This document shows positions 43,540 to 58,000 of a DNA stretch of 64,000 nt, piece by piece. Source of the DNA: Podocnemis expansa (lineage: Eukaryota; Chordata; Testudines; Podocnemididae). The position numbers and the translations under genes were made by a program. The DNA lies in contig ML681971.1 in assembly GCA_007922195.1 (NCBI GenBank), forward strand, positions 16,975,066-17,039,065, read 5' to 3'. Position 1 is the stretch's first letter; the number at the start of each line of letters is the position of its first letter. The notes under the pieces are model-generated. The model was not told where the DNA came from. It saw only the letters and a program-made list of their open reading frames with translations, and did no database searches.

Positions 43540-45640
43540 CCTCATTGGGATGATGAATTACATAGTGGCAGAACATAAATACTTAGTATTAAGGCTGTGG
43601 TTTATAAAAGAGGGTAAACTAAAGGAGTTGGGCATCTAACTCCCATTGGCATCCAGTGGGAGTTGGGCACCTAATGCTGTAGGCCCTTTAGCAAATCACA
43701 GCCTAAGATTATTACATTGCTTGATAGTAAGCATGGAACAGACAGCAGATTAACGATGCCATATAGCACCAGGTAAGTAAAATGGAGCCTCTTTATTGCC
43801 ATTTAAAATGTTTATAAAACCATTTACAGATGCACTGACAAAATAAATAGAAATAAATAACCTGAACCCGTTGACCATTTTGACCAATGTAAGGTCTGTA
43901 TTACCTCCTCTTTTTTTAAAATGTTGCCTAAATACACATGCAGTACACAGAGCACTGTTAGCTGCAATGTACATTTCCCTTCACCTGAAGGTTGTTTAAA
44001 AACCTCAGCTTAAGTTGTAGGTACCTAAAATGAATAGCTACTCTTCAATGTAAAGCAGAAGCCTTAGAAACAAAACATTTTCCACATTTTGTGGCAGTAA
44101 CTAGCAGAGATAATGACATAATCAAATCCGTTAGTTAAGAAGAGGGCAACATGAGGTGCTAGTCATCCTTCTGTAAGGGGACTGATAGCCCCTTACTGAG
44201 AGTGAATGGGCCTTTTGATTGGCCACTCCCGCCTGGAAGCAGGGCTCTGAAACAGCCAGCCCCAGGGCCAATGGGAGAGGCCAGTGTCCCAGGATGGCCT
44301 GATTGATTGAAAGTGCTCCCCCGCCCCTGAGCCGAAACTGCAGGCTGGACATGCCTGGGCAAGCCAGGGAGTGTGAGTGTGTGTGGGGCCGAGCTAAGGC
44401 GGAAGCACTAAGCAGCCAGCAGCTGGGAGCCAGAAGACCCAGGAAGGGAGGCCAGGCTGAGTTGATTCCTGCAGAGCAGACCCACAGCAGCTGGACCAGC
44501 AGAGAGCCAAGCAGGGCTGGAGCTGGAGTCATCTGGAGCTGGGTGCAGGAGGCCAGGGTAGGAGCCAAGGGGCTGAGCTGGCCTGTGCAGACAGCAGGAG
44601 GACCAGAGGAGCCGGAGGAGTGCCCCAGAGAGCCACACTGAACCAGAGCAGCAGCTGGGAGCCAGAGCTGCAGCCATCTGGAGACTCCTCCAAACAGGAG
44701 ATTGGGAGGTGAGCCTTTGAGGTCAGGCAGGCCTTGGGGTAAAGGAAATGGGAGCAGGGACTCAGATCCTTTTGCTACCCACCTTCACCGGGGTGGTATA
44801 CAAAGTCTGGGAAGTTCCCCACAAGAGCAGGTCCATCCCCCCCGCTTACACTTCAGTATATGCCCCATGCCTGACTGAAAGGAAGGAGTCAATTTAGTCC
44901 ATTAAGAGTAAGACTCCGATAGCTGTATTCACACACACATGCTGCCTTTCAACAGCTGGTGGATTTGGAAAGGTCCATTTTTCCTATTGAAACAAATTCT
45001 AGGATGGTTGTTGTGTCACAAATTTGTTTTTTCAGGATCTTATGGACAAGCAGGCAGGGAAGATTTCTTCAGCTTGTATTAAAGTCTGAGTTATCAACTG
45101 CAAAATGTACTACAGGCCATTGGCTTTTACTTTTAAATAGATCTGAAAACATGATAGCCCCAAAGCTGAAAGAAGAGAAAGCATAATGAATAATTTCTAG
45201 CTTTTATACAGCACTTTGGGTCAGTAGGTCTCAAAGTGCCTTACAAAGAGGTCCATATCATTGTCTTTTTTTTTTGCGCTTGCAGGTCATTCCAGGCAAA
45301 AAAAAATCAGGTGGAATTAACTTGGAGCAAAAATGCTGCCATTTGAGATGTTCACTTGGCTGATCTGAGGCCATATTTACATGAACATACAATTCTAGCT
45401 GCAAAATTAAAGGCCGCTTGTTAAAAAAAAAATCAAGCCCTTAAATGTCATTTTGGAGGAGAATTGAACATTGGTATGGCAAGTTCAAATCATGGAATCC
45501 TTTCCCTCAAAAACTCTCACTGAAGAGAGATGGGCTTTGCAGAGGCACACAGGTCTGCACATGGGATATTTTGAAAGCATGAGGCCAACTAAGGCTGTTG
45601 GGATTTGGCACACCTAAGGTTAATATTGTTATCTGCTGAG
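43540..45640. other. Tail-to-tail gap between SUMF2 and PHKG1
   Basis: No gene. 44,145-44,760 is a G/A-rich unit with recurring CAGCAGCTGGGAGCCAGA blocks (near 44,414 and 44,647); its open frames on both strands are composition artefacts. It looks like an unidentified repeat or LTR relic. Confidence 0.55.
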
Positions 45641-45643
45641 ATT

Positions 45644-45649
45644 TTTATT
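45644..45649 (-). promoter_or_regulatory. PHKG1: PHKG1 candidate polyadenylation signal
   Basis: TTTATT on the plus strand is AATAAA on the minus strand, 108 bases after the PHKG1 stop codon and the nearest one downstream. Confidence 0.55.
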
Positions 45650-45756
45650 AGGAAAACATAAAGGAGACTGCTCTTGGTTTTCAACGGGTCTGCTTGCTTT
45701 AGCTCATACAACCTTGTGCTAACATGGTGCTGGGAACAGTTTGATTCAGGGGTAAA

Positions 45757-46008
45757 TCAAAATAACTCTTCCTCTGCTGCTAAGCTCAGTAAAATCGCCT
45801 TTGCTGTGTTCTCGAACAGGGCTGCTCTGTTCTGTGCTTCTCCTTTCTTCACCCAATGGCCATAGATTCGAAAGGCACAGGCATCAATCAGTTTGCGGAT
45901 TGGTTTCAGAGCATAGGGGTCTCGCCTCACCACCTCCCTGGTAACTGGTTTGACGTTCCGATAGCGATAATAGATGCGGACTGATGCGAGAACTGTCAGG
46001 CAGATGAC
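45757..46008 (-). CDS. PHKG1: PHKG1 coding exon 9, calmodulin-binding tail and stop (residues 306-388)
   Basis: Acceptor CATTTCAG. Codes [17 protein letters not shown] through [11 protein letters not shown] and stops with TGA after a Glu-rich end. Confidence 0.95.
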   Translation of the reverse strand, partial: VICLTVLASVRIYYRYRNVKPVTREVVRRDPYALKPIRKLIDACAFRIYGHWVKKGEAQNRAALFENTAKAILLSLAAEEELF

Positions 46009-49000
46009 CTGAAATGAAATGTAACCATTTAATGGGGAATGGCAAGTGCATTGCAAAAGTAGAATTAATTTAAAGGCTATCAATTTAAATCTGATTAATT
46101 AATGGCCTTTGAATTGGCCCCATGGGCCCTCTACCCCAGTATCCTGTCTTCTGACACTGGCCAAGGCCAGATGCTTCAGAGGGAATGAACAGAACAAGGC
46201 AATTATCAAGTGATCCATTGCCCATCATCCAGTAGTCCAGTCTTAGCATCTGGGTTAGGGTTAGAGCATGGGGTTGCATCCCTAATCATCTTGGCTAATA
46301 GTCATTGACGGACCTATCCTCTATGAACTTACTAATTCTTTTTTGAATCCAGCCTTCACAACATCGTCTGGCAATGAGTTCTACAGGTTGACTGTACATT
46401 ATGTGAAGAAATACTTCTTTTTGTTTGCTTTAAACCTGCTGCCTATTAATTGCATTGGTTGACCTGTTCCCTATTGATTGCACTGGGTGACCTCTATGAA
46501 GGGGTATATAACACTTTATACACCATTCATGATTTTATAGACCTCTATCATCTCCTCCCTTAATTTTCTCTTTTCCAAGCTGAACAGTTCCAGTGCTTTT
46601 AAAGTCTTCTCATATGAAAGCTGTTGCAGGCTCTTAATAATTTTTGTTGCTGTTCTCTGAGCCTAATATTATTACAAATAATACCTGAGATTCCTATAAC
46701 TGTGGGAGGGAGGAAATTCTCTGGGGGTTTTTTTTTTCTGCTTTGGCACAGATCCTCTAGGTATTTATGCTTCTACTTTCAGTGGGGAATCTGAACCCTT
46801 GTGCCTTTGACAGCACTCTACAGAGAGTCAGTTTCACAGTTTCCACTGGTGTAATAGTATTTTACATTTTTTTTGTATGGACCTATCTTTGGAAAATCTT
46901 CATGTCCACCAAAATATCACCCTTGCCTTGTTCAAACCCTCCTGTCTCACGCACTTCTTGCATTAAGCATTTCTGTGATAAACCCACTAGAATATACAAG
47001 AAGATAAAGTACATGGGCACTGCTTTGAAACTGGCCTTTACCTGGTTGTCTATATTAAGTACCTGTATTGTATTGTTTCTTCAAAGTACTATTATATTGG
47101 ACAGGCCCATTTTGTTCAACTCCTGTTATTTCCCAGTTCATTAGAGTTGAACCCAACCTATAAAATTCAGTCCCAAAGTTTGGATCAATAGTTATGTTTT
47201 GAGCCCATCTTCAAGAGCCAAATTAGAGTTGGTGCCTGTGTCTTTTGACCACAATCAATGAATAATAAGCTGGCTGAAGGCTTTATATGATCTCCAACCT
47301 AAGGTGTTTGAGAGTTCACTGGCAGGCCATCCTCGTGGAAGGGTTCAAAACCACATTCCGTTACCTTGAATTTCCTGAAAGGGCTGAAGTGCCTCACTTC
47401 CTCCACAATGTATTGCTGGAAGAACGGATGGGCCAGAGCATCACTGGCTGCATAGCGCTTGTGAGGATTCACAACCAGAAGCCGGGAAATCTGCAGGGAG
47501 GGACAGTCAGATGGACTGACACAGATGGATGTGCCCTCCCTCCTTATTGGTCCCCAGAAGCATTCTTTCAGGTTTCCCTGCTCTTGGATTTTTCTCTTAC
47601 TTTGGTTCCTTGGGCTGTGAGATTGTATAAGAAGAGCTGTGTCTAGAAATGCTTTGAGGGTTAGTTGTTAGCTGTATGACAGTAGAACCCAGAGGCCCTA
47701 CCCAAGCCTGGGGCCTCAATTCTCTAGGCACTCTACAGACACAGTAGGAAACAGTCCCTAATTTAAAGAGCTTGCAGACTATACATATAGGGATGATAAA
47801 TGTGTGGGAGTGGGAAAAAGGGGCACAAAGACCATGTGACCCACCAAAGGTCACACAGGAGAGAACCAGGACTAGACACCCCCAGCTCTTCAGAGCGCTA
47901 TGCTTCTGCTGTAGCTGCCAGGCCACCCCACCCATAAAGCCTGAGAGACATTCCTTGTTTCTCCTGTTCCTTCCAGGGCAGGTTAAGCACTCACTAGATC
48001 TTTGACTGTGTCAGACTGATCATCCCATTCTGGAGAGCTGAACTGGTAATTCCCACTCATGATCATGCGCAGCATCAGCATCTGCTTCCGGTGCCAGAAG
48101 GGTGGGGAGCCAGCCAACAGGGTGTACATGATAACGCCGGTACTCCACCTACCAAAGGCAAACCGGACCAGCATCAGGTCCACTGAGCAAATCCATTGGT
48201 ATTGGCATGACAATGAAAGGATGCGATATACAACTGGAATCCAGAGCAGAGTTGGAGCCTACCCTGAGGTGTTAGAACCTCACAAGCTGAGAAAGGGAAT
48301 AATAACCTTGGTCGTATTTGAATACTGGGAGGTGGGCGGGCACAAGCCACAACTGTGAAAACTGCCTCAAGCTGGTAATTAGGAGGAAAGAGTTCCCTCA
48401 GGTGGGGCTCATTAGGACAGGAAGCATGGCTGGGTTAGAGGCTGAATGGAACGAGAAATAAATTATGGCTTCTCCCCATGTGGGAAAGAACAGGAAGTAG
48501 GCTGTGGAGGAAGAAGAGTGGTGTGGCCATCCTTGCTCACCGGGTACATTCTGCTAACCCAAAGAAGCTGCAGCTTAGAGCCTTTTATTCTGGACCTGTC
48601 CTGATTTCACTGCGTTAGGTTGTGGGAAAGTTGTGGTGGGCCATGAGAGCGAGGGCTGTTTTGCCTATCAGTGGTAAAGTTAGCTGGCCTCATGTGCACC
48701 CAACCCTATCTTTGCAGTGTAGAAGTCAGCCAGCTTGCCCTGTAATGCCGTGCCTTTCACCTACAAGTCCTTGCTCCCTGTAATGAGTGTGCTGGAGTCT
48801 GCTGATCTGTCACAGGCTGGTCAGCCAAAACACGAGGACCTTACACAGCAAATGTCCTTTGTGCACATGCTTGTCAGGTATCTTGTTACAGCTATTAAAT
48901 CTGCACTGGCCTGGATCTGCCCCCATTAAAGTCAGTGGAAAAGCTTCTGTTTGCTTCCCTGGGAAGAGGCTCTGGTTCTAGAGGAGCTTCATTTCCCTGC

Positions 49001-52000
49001 TCTCTTGATGTGTGTTGAAAACTCAGTTTCAGGGCTCAGTTCATGTGAAAAGGTAAAGGACCATATTTGGCACAGATTGCTGTTATTAATGGCACTTACT
49101 GCTTCCCACCTGTCCAGCACTAAGGCCTTGGTTGAATTTAGTGCAAGTTGGGCATCTAAATACCTTTTTGGATCTCGACCTTTGTTTTATTCACCTTCAA
49201 AGTACCTGTTAAGTAATCCTCACAGCACCCACAGTAGAGGCACAATTTGAGGACTTTAATAACTAACTCATAGGTTAGAGGTTTATTGCATGCATAGGTG
49301 GCCAGCATTGTGCAAGAATGTGCAGACTAGATGATTGTATTGGTCCCTTCTGATCTTAGAGTCTCTGAATATGCAGGGTTGTTATCCCCATGGCCTAGAT
49401 AGCTGACAAAAAACAATACTACTACTTTTGCTCTGTACACTCACATAATAAGCAAAGATAAGGAAACTGAGGCAGAGAACATTCATCAGAGCTGAGCTTA
49501 GATGTCTAGGTATTCCTGGCACTCAGTCCTACTGTATGTGTAGCCCAATAGCCCATATTATTTGTTCAGTGCATCATTTAGCCTCCTCTTTGTTGTGGCT
49601 GGTATTCATGTCTCTTGTCCTTGGAGACTAGCTAGAATAAGGGACTCTTACTTTTCCTATCAATCTAAAGCATAAGAATTTCAAAAATAAACCCCAGATA
49701 TTGGCTCCAGGAAAGTGCATCACTATATGAATGTTCTACTTACATATCAGCTTCCTTTCCATACCCTGGGTGGTGCTTATCCATGGAGCACTCCAATATT
49801 TCAGGAGCTAGATAGCCGGGAGTACCACAGATTTCTGCAAAAAAGGGATGGAACTTTTCACTTTAACAGCAGAGACCCTGTGGAGGTTTGAATTGCCCTG
49901 GAACCTATAAATAACTATTCACTGCTAGGATGCTGCTAGCCAGAATGTTTCCAGGGTATTATATACCCCTTAACTATGCACCATGGGGCTCTTGATATTT
50001 GACTCTCCTCACAAGTTACAGGCTGTAATGTGGGTAAGGAGAACAGAGACAAAGCCAGACAGTCATTTGTGCCTTGTGTAGTCTCATGCCACTGGGCTAT
50101 GAAATAATGAATACTGCATGTAACATCGTGACAGGGGAAGCTATTCTAGGATGATGCAGGAGCATATAACTAGAAATAACTAGCAAAAATTGAGAGAGGG
50201 AAAATTTCCTAAGAGGGAGCCGGTGAAATGGTCTCCCAGGGAGGAGGTGGAAGCCCTGTCTGTTAAGATTGTTATAGAAAGGCTTGACAAAGTCCTGGAG
50301 AACAGATGAAGGAGCGAGTCTGCACTACCAAGGGGCGAATGTAGAGAATCTGTCTTCTCCCCTCTAATTGCTGCAATCAAATAATCATCTCACCTTTGAG
50401 TTTTTCATCCCCATTCAGCTGACAAGAGAAGCCAAAGTCTGTCAGCTTGATGTTCATGTCATCATCCAGGAGAATATTCTCTGGCTTCAGGTCTCTGTGG
50501 ACAATGTTCATGGAATGGAGGTACTGAATCACTTGGAGCAGTGCCCGCATTATCTTCCTAGAAGGGATGATGATGTGATGAGATGAGATAAGTCCTCTTT
50601 CAACCAAGCAAGCCATCCTAAAAGAGATCCCATTTCCTTCCAATGTCTTCCTCTCCTTTCCCCACTGCCAGCCCAAGAGTGATGGAGACACACTTAGCTT
50701 GTCCTGCTTCTAAGCAACGAGATGAGCACTGTAGCTCTTAACCCCAGTGTCTGACTCAGTATCCTGGTAGCCAGCTTTAGCCCATGGGGCTAAGAACAGA
50801 CACTGATCGTCCTTGTGTTCCGTTGCATCTGGGTGTGGCGCAAAAGGTACCTGTAAATGCAGCCCCTTGCATGCCGTGTAAAGTGACAGCTGAAAGCAGC
50901 CATTTTGGGCAACCTCAGGAGCAGAAAGAGTTGGAGTTTTGGACAGTAAGGATCCTTGTTTCAGACCTCTAGGCCTTTTCACAGTGCTTACAACTAACAA
51001 GTGCAAAGTGCAATTCTATCTCACTGTACCTGGTTTCTTTCTCGCTTAAGGTGACTTTCTCTGTGAGGTAATCAAAGAGCTCTCCTCTCTTCATTCTGTG
51101 TTTAGGAAGAAAAGGCACTTAAAGATGATCTCCTTGAGTCATAGTCACAATGTAAAATGGAAATACTATCCTTTGGAATTAACTGCTATATTTAATTGTG
51201 GCTACAGCCCTAGAAGAGGCCCAAGGGGCTTGTTCTTTGTCTGTCATGGACCTCAAGCAGATCTCAGTATGGCCAACCCCAGTCTTCAAAAATCAAGTGT
51301 CAGGTCTCAAAAAATTAACAGATTGTTTTTACAGATCTCATGATTTTAAAGCAGGGCTCTTTTTGACACATCTTCTGAACTTTGAGCCTTTAGGGTTGTT
51401 TTCAAGATTTTCTCTGTGAACCATGAGGGCTTCTTTAAATGAAAGCTGGGGGCTCGCATAAAGCTTCAACTCCTGGAGACAAGTGATTAAGAAAAACACC
51501 AAACAGTATTAGGATTATCAGAAAAGTTGGCAATACTGAATTCTACTCCATTTACAAGTAAAAAGGAATGGATTTTCTTTTCCCAACAGCCAGCCCTGTA
51601 CTCTGACCCTAAGATCTTAAAATCAAGCTGAGTTTTCTCTGGTTCTTGCATCATCACCAGTAATAAAGGTTTTGCAAATGAACTTGGTTAACAAAACTAC
51701 TGATGCAGGGCCAGGAAAGAAACCAAATCCCTCTCCTGGAATTATTTGTGACTAAGATAAGGAAGCCCTTTATTTGGTCACTAAAGAGCAGACCTATGAC
51801 TCAAACATCGACAGCAAGTAGATTTGGTGGATGAAAAACTGCCAGTTCTAAATAATGTTGTTTCTTTTACACCACAAACATAATATGAAGGAACCCAAGG
51901 GGGCACAGTGGGGGTCCAAATGACCATGTTAACTGAAAATACACAAGGAGCAAGGCATCATTACATATGTATGCTGCTGCTCTGGTTGGGTTCTGGCAGC

Positions 52001-55000
52001 TCCGAAAACCTAGAACACTCTGAGCTGCACTAGAGACTCTCAAACTATTTAAAGGAACATTCTCCAATTCTTTTGTACTACTAACAGTAGTTTTTATGAC
52101 CCCCACACACACTCAAAAATACATGGTCAGTGGTTTCTAGAGTCTCAGCTCCACACAAACATGAATAGAGTTATTCCCATAAAAGCCCCAGTGAGGCTGG
52201 AAGCATCCGATGGGGAGCTGAAAAGTCTCAAAAAGTAAGTTTTAATTTCTTTTTAGAAGGGACTTCTCCACGTTGTGGGTATCTGCCTGGTGGGGTGCTG
52301 AGCTTCAGACACCTGGGGCCAAGCTCCCCTGTAAAAACTCACAGCTGACCTCCAAAGGAAGAGTAAGTTGTAGGTGACTTGCCCAAGACAAGACAGGGTT
52401 GGTTGCAGATCTCCTGAATTCCATTTTTGAGTGTTGGCTAATCCCACACCCACCCTGGCATCATATCCAGTGAAGCTGATTGCCTAAGCCAGAGCTGCAT
52501 TCCCTAGTGCCCTGACATCATGCAAGATGCTGTCCAGGACCAGAAGTTCTTTGCCTGATGCACGTAGTGATTTTTTTTGCAAGTTTTTGTAACCAATGCA
52601 ACGAATTGCCTTTTGGAGCTTTCCCCCAGGAGACATGTTTTTGTTTAGACTGCCCCTCTGGACGCACTGTGATCCAGGGGCTCTTCTGCTTCAAGTGGCT
52701 CCCAATCATAAGATGAGTTAATTCAGCAACCTTAGAGCAGTTAGCTCAGTTCCCTTCAGAGCAGTCACAGACGGGCTCCTCTCTTGGCTTCTCCATACAC
52801 AAAGTTGCACTGGTTTAACTGAACTGGTACATCATAGTGTGTGTTTAAGTCACAGAACTAGCCCCTTTCCCACACCATGTGGCTACTTTCTAAAGAGCTG
52901 GCTGAAACCACAAGCCCTGACTGATCAGATGTTGAAGCATGACACAAGACACAGATGGGGCCAAATGTATAAATAGACTCCAGGATCTACGGCTGACCTC
53001 ACCAAAGGTTTCAGCAAAACCTGAGCAAACAGGCTCACACCCAGAGAGAGAAGAGGGGGCTGCCTGTGCTGGCAGAGGAGGCGGTGGCCTTGGCAATCAT
53101 GGCTGGCTGGTGTGGAGGACTGGCATGGGGTGATACGTTGCAAAGTGCTACTGGATGCCTGGCAGTGTCTTGGGCTGTGTGAAATTCCATTCACAAACGC
53201 CCTTTTGCAACAGTTACTGGAACAGAAACCACCTGCCTGGTGTCTGCTGATAGGAGATTGACACTCACTTCTCATTTAACCAGCTGGCTCAGTGTGTGTA
53301 CACAGGGAATTGCCCTCAAAAGACAGGGATGAAGAACAGCAAGGTGGGAACGGAGACACTAGCTGGACCAACATCCTAGCCACCAAGGCTGCCTTCACTT
53401 GGTGTCTCGAATGAAGTCTGGTTATCCCCATTCCGGGCTAAGTTTTTCCCCTCAGTTAGTTCCAGGGCTAGGGAGTTCCTGTTTATCGCCTGCAATGCTG
53501 CGGCTATACTGGAGAGCAGTTTTATGTTGCCCCCGCAGCCAGACTTCTGTGACCCTTCATGCAGGCTCAAGGGATATGTTCATGATCCTGGCTAAGCATT
53601 CATGCACCAGAATGGAGTTATCAGCAGTGACCTGCATATAATCAGGAGCAAGGTTCCAAGATTATAAGACAGGCAATGGTAAACAGGGCACTTATTTCCA
53701 CCTTGGCTACAGACTTGGTATGTGACTGTGGCCAAGTCACTCACCCTCTCCATTCCCCCAGCTGGAAAGTGAGGGTGACAAAACCTTCTGTCTTCACAGG
53801 GACATCTAGCTTAATGCACTTGACTTGTAACATTCTTGGGGGCCCTCAGATGGAAGATGGTAGGGAAGTGCAAAGTGTTACCACAGTTTTCCCTCTGTCA
53901 TTGTCTTCACACGTCACATCTCCCACTTGATTCCAGTGACCACTCTGGTGATTGATTTGCCTAGGGCTGGGATGGCAGAAGCAGCTACGTAAAAAGAAAC
54001 CTGCCTTCAGCTGCTCTCTTGCATTATGCCACATTGTAAAACTAACGCTGCTTGGCACAGGCTACATGATAGATCAACGTTCCCGCTGCCAGCTGAAGCC
54101 AACTGTATGGGTGCATATACACTTAACTAGTTATTTCAAATTAAGGAGCCATAATTCAAAATAACATACTCCCTGGCCATGGAGGCATTTCATTAAGTTG
54201 AACTAAGTGGTTCCTTAACTTGAAATAAGAAAGCACTAATTTGACTTAATGAAACCTCCTTTTACTTTGAATTAATTATTAATTCAAAGTAACCCTATTT
54301 TAGCTGGGGAGTAGCCTTACTTGAATTAAATGGGCTTCCTGGCTGGGAACAAGGGAGCCCTGTATGGCTCCCTGAAAGAAGGGAGACGTGCGCGGCTCCC
54401 TTTTGCTGGGGAGCCATACATGGCTCCTGTGGCTCCCTTCTCCCGACTTGCAGCTCCCAGCAAGAAGGGAGCCATGCTCCCTTCTCCCATGGAGCCACAC
54501 AGGTCCAGGGGAGAAGGGAGTGCAGCTTCCTTCTGCCACGAAGCTGCAGTTCCCCAGGAGAAGCGAGCCTTCAGGGTTTCCTGGCCAGGGGAGGGCCAGA
54601 GAAGCAGCCACCAGCACTCCCCAGACAGGGGAACATCTAGACTCCAGGGAAAAGAGTCGCCGGCGCTCTCTTCCTCGCGACTCCCCTGTCCCAGGAGGTG
54701 CTAACAGCTGTCTTCCCCAGCACTCCCCACACAGGGGAGCCCTGGAGGTTCCCCTGTCTCAGAGTGCCAGGGTAGACAGCCACCAGCACTCCCCGGTGAG
54801 TGGAGTCCCAGGCTGGCTGGGCACTTTCCCCGCTGGCTGCCAGGATCCCCCACAGGGCGCTTTCCCTGCTGGCCTATTCTGTCAGCCAGCAGGGAAAGCA
54901 CCCCACCAGCTGGGGACTCCTCTATCCGGGAAGCGCTGGAGACTATCTTCCCTGGTGCTTCTGGGACAGGGGAACCTCTAGGGCTCCAGTCACTGGGGAG

Positions 55001-58000
55001 CAGCTCCAGGGACAGGGGAGCCCTGGGGAAGAGAGTGCCAGTGGCTTTCTTCCCCAGGAGCCCTGGAGGCTCCTTTATTTGGGGAGCACTAGTGGCCGCT
55101 TCTTGCGACTCCCCTGTGGAAGGGGGCTCCCCGGACAGAGAAGCTCAGCAGCCGCTTCTCTAGGGCTCTCATGTTTGGGGAGCCCTGGAGGCTCCCTTCT
55201 TGTGCAGAACCATGGCTTCCTGCTTGCCAGGGAGCTGCAGGTCCTGGGGAGAAGGGAGCCAGGGCTCCTCTTGTCTCCAGGAGCTGCAGTTCCCCTAGAC
55301 TGGGAGCCAAGGCTCTCCCAGTTTGAGTTAGAGAGTCTAATGTAGACTCTCTAACTTGAATTATTAAGTCTTGCATTAATTCAGATTAGGATTCTAGTGA
55401 AGACTCTAATTCAAATTAATAACTTCAACTTAAAGTTGAATTAGTTAGTTTGAATTAATTAATTAATTCAAACTAACCTTTGTAGTGTAGACATAGCCAA
55501 AGTGCACAGGTGGTTGAGCTCCTGAGAGACCTGCAGGGATGTGAGTCAGTTGCTTTGCTCTTGTGGCAGCTTCATTTGCCTCAGTTCTCAAGCTGGATCC
55601 AAACCAGAAGCCCAGTTTGATTAGCCAGAGTCTGAGTGTTCAAGAATCAGACCAGATCAGGCGCTGGGGAGTCTTTCTGCATTGGTTGCTTGGTTCATAC
55701 AGAAATGCACATGGCACCTGGTTTATTTTATGGAAGAACAAATCCATTGCTTCCAAGGTTTAGAGGTAATTGGTTTAAGGGTGATTGGCTGACAGTTACT
55801 TCTCCCCCCAGCTTCCAACTCTACTGCGGCTGTGTATGAATTGGGTACTGAGGTGACTGGCTCCCTTCTGCTCCCGTTGAGGCCCCTGGGAGCAGGAGGA
55901 GCTCAGCACACGGCAAGAGCTGCTCAACACCTTGCTGAATTGGGTCCTAAACAGAGTGAAGGACAGTCAAAATTTGGCCAGGAGACTAAGGAAATCCCCT
56001 CTAGAGCCATTGCCAGGAGGGGAGTCAGGCCAGAAACAGCTGTTATGTGCCTTATATATGTTTTATAGCTAGCCTTCAGACTACAGGCTAAGGATGGGCT
56101 ATTGAGAGGAGGGGACATATGGCTTTACAGTCTCCACTTCAATTTGGTAGAGCAACAACTAAGAGGAAAAATCTATAAAGCCCACAGGCCAGATTAGCTG
56201 TTTGATAGATTACTGTAAACACCATTGACTTCATTAAGGTATGAATGGGTGTAGTTGAACAGAAGGTACCCCTACTGATTAACCAGGCAGACACGGGGAG
56301 AAAGACATCTAGCTGGTACTTACAGGTCAAACACCAGGAAGAAAAAGGTGTGAGATTCATAACTGTCCTTCAGCTGAACTGCAATAAAACATATAGATTA
56401 TCATTATAGTGCAGTAGTGTATACGGGCCTTCTATATGTGCAATCAGACACATTCCTTGCCCCAAAAGATTACAGTATACTGAATCCCTGAAAGATGAAA
56501 ATGTGAACTTGTCTCAGAGCTCCCAAATGAAAGCCCACTCTTCTAAGGTGGCTGGGTGCTTTATGCATCCACCAATCTTAATAGGAGCTGAGGGTGCATA
56601 ACACATTGCAGGAGTCATGCTAAGGGGCATAAGTAGAGCTGAGCTTGGTTAGTCTTTGGCTGAGAGACTGGCAAGGAGCTCTCAGGTGCTGCAGAAAGCA
56701 GTGTTGGTGAACTGGAGAGAAGGCAATGTCTCAGCACAGTTAGGGATCATTGGACTACTAGACGCCTCCCCTTTCAGAGGAGATGAAAGCCTAAATCCTG
56801 ACCATTTATACTCGCCTCCTGGCACTAAAGGGTATGTCATCCCAGTGGCCAAATACCCCTTGGGGGTAATTACATTCTGAGTCTCTACCATCCACAGAAT
56901 TCCTGTACAGCTTTTCCTCTCCCTTCCAAAGAAGGGTGAGAAAAGGGAGTATTTTCTAGCTGTCACCAATACCAGCTTTGCTGCCTAACACTGTTGGCAG
57001 TAGGATGAGATTCCCTGCCCTGCAGGGAAAGAGATTCTAGCTATACCCCTTGTTCCTGTCACATGGCCCTTTCTCTGGTCAAATCCTAATCTAATGGCAC
57101 TACACTGAAAGGGACTTCCTGGAATTGTTTAAAGAGAAGCTAACCAATCCCAGGAATCAGCTAAGCAAACTTTCCACTTGCTAGACACCCTTCATCAGGC
57201 AGAGCTGGAAACCTTGTTTGGGAAGTCACGGCATGTACTTTTCAGAAGACCTGAGTCATTAACAGGTGGAACACACAACACCAGCAGTGTCGGGGTGAAA
57301 TTTCAGGCTCCATATATAGTACACGAGCCTGCAGACCAAAGCCAAGGTGCTGAGGAATCAAATGTGAACACAGCAGGCTCTGAAGCAAGGTTCTTGCCCC
57401 ATGTCAATCTGTAAGTTTTAGCCACCCACAGGGCTTGCCTACATGTTCAGTGCTGCACTGATGCATCTGTGCTGCTGTAACACATAGTGAAGATGCTACC
57501 TGTGCCGATGGGAAAGGTGACAGCTTTGTTGAAGGACAGCCTTCCTGCTGATGTAGCTCTGTCTACACCAACAGGTGGGTCAGCATAACTATGTCACTCA
57601 GGGGAAGGAGTGGTGAATTTGCCACAGTCCTGAGTGATGTAGTTATACTGACATGAGCTTTATTTAGACCAAGCTACATTCTTTGCCCTGAAGCAGGTAT
57701 CTTCACAGATTCATAGCAAGTTATCGCTTTCAGACCATCCAGTGGGCATCCAAAAAAGCTGTGTCCTTTCCTTGTAGAATTTTCAGCCCAAGGAGTCCAA
57801 GGTAGTCAATCAAAATCTGAAAATTCTTGTGAATACTAATATCAGAAAATGGGGAAGGCAAAGCTATTGATGGATGTCTTATCCTGGTGCCCAGTCAGAC
57901 TAACACATTGACTTACTGACATTAGGATGTCCTGACACCTTCCGAAGGATGTCTATCTCCTTGATAGTAGCTTCCCTCAGCTCCTGGACCTCCGCAGGGG

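Noticed and set aside
44131..44677. Overlapping frames of 145 aa (-) and 112 aa (+) between SUMF2 and PHKG1
   Set aside because: Composition-driven frames in a G/A-rich repeated unit. No homology, splice structure or start context supports a gene.
53886..53990. Possible additional PHKG1 exon in the 5 kb intron 3
   Set aside because: The kinase sequence is complete without it (splice phases and residues join exactly at 56324 and 51095).
54300..55380. Long overlapping open frames on both strands (up to 197 aa)
   Set aside because: They lie in the GC-rich tandem core of a MITE and encode repetitive Gly/Ser/Pro/Leu sequence; no conserved domain or splice context.
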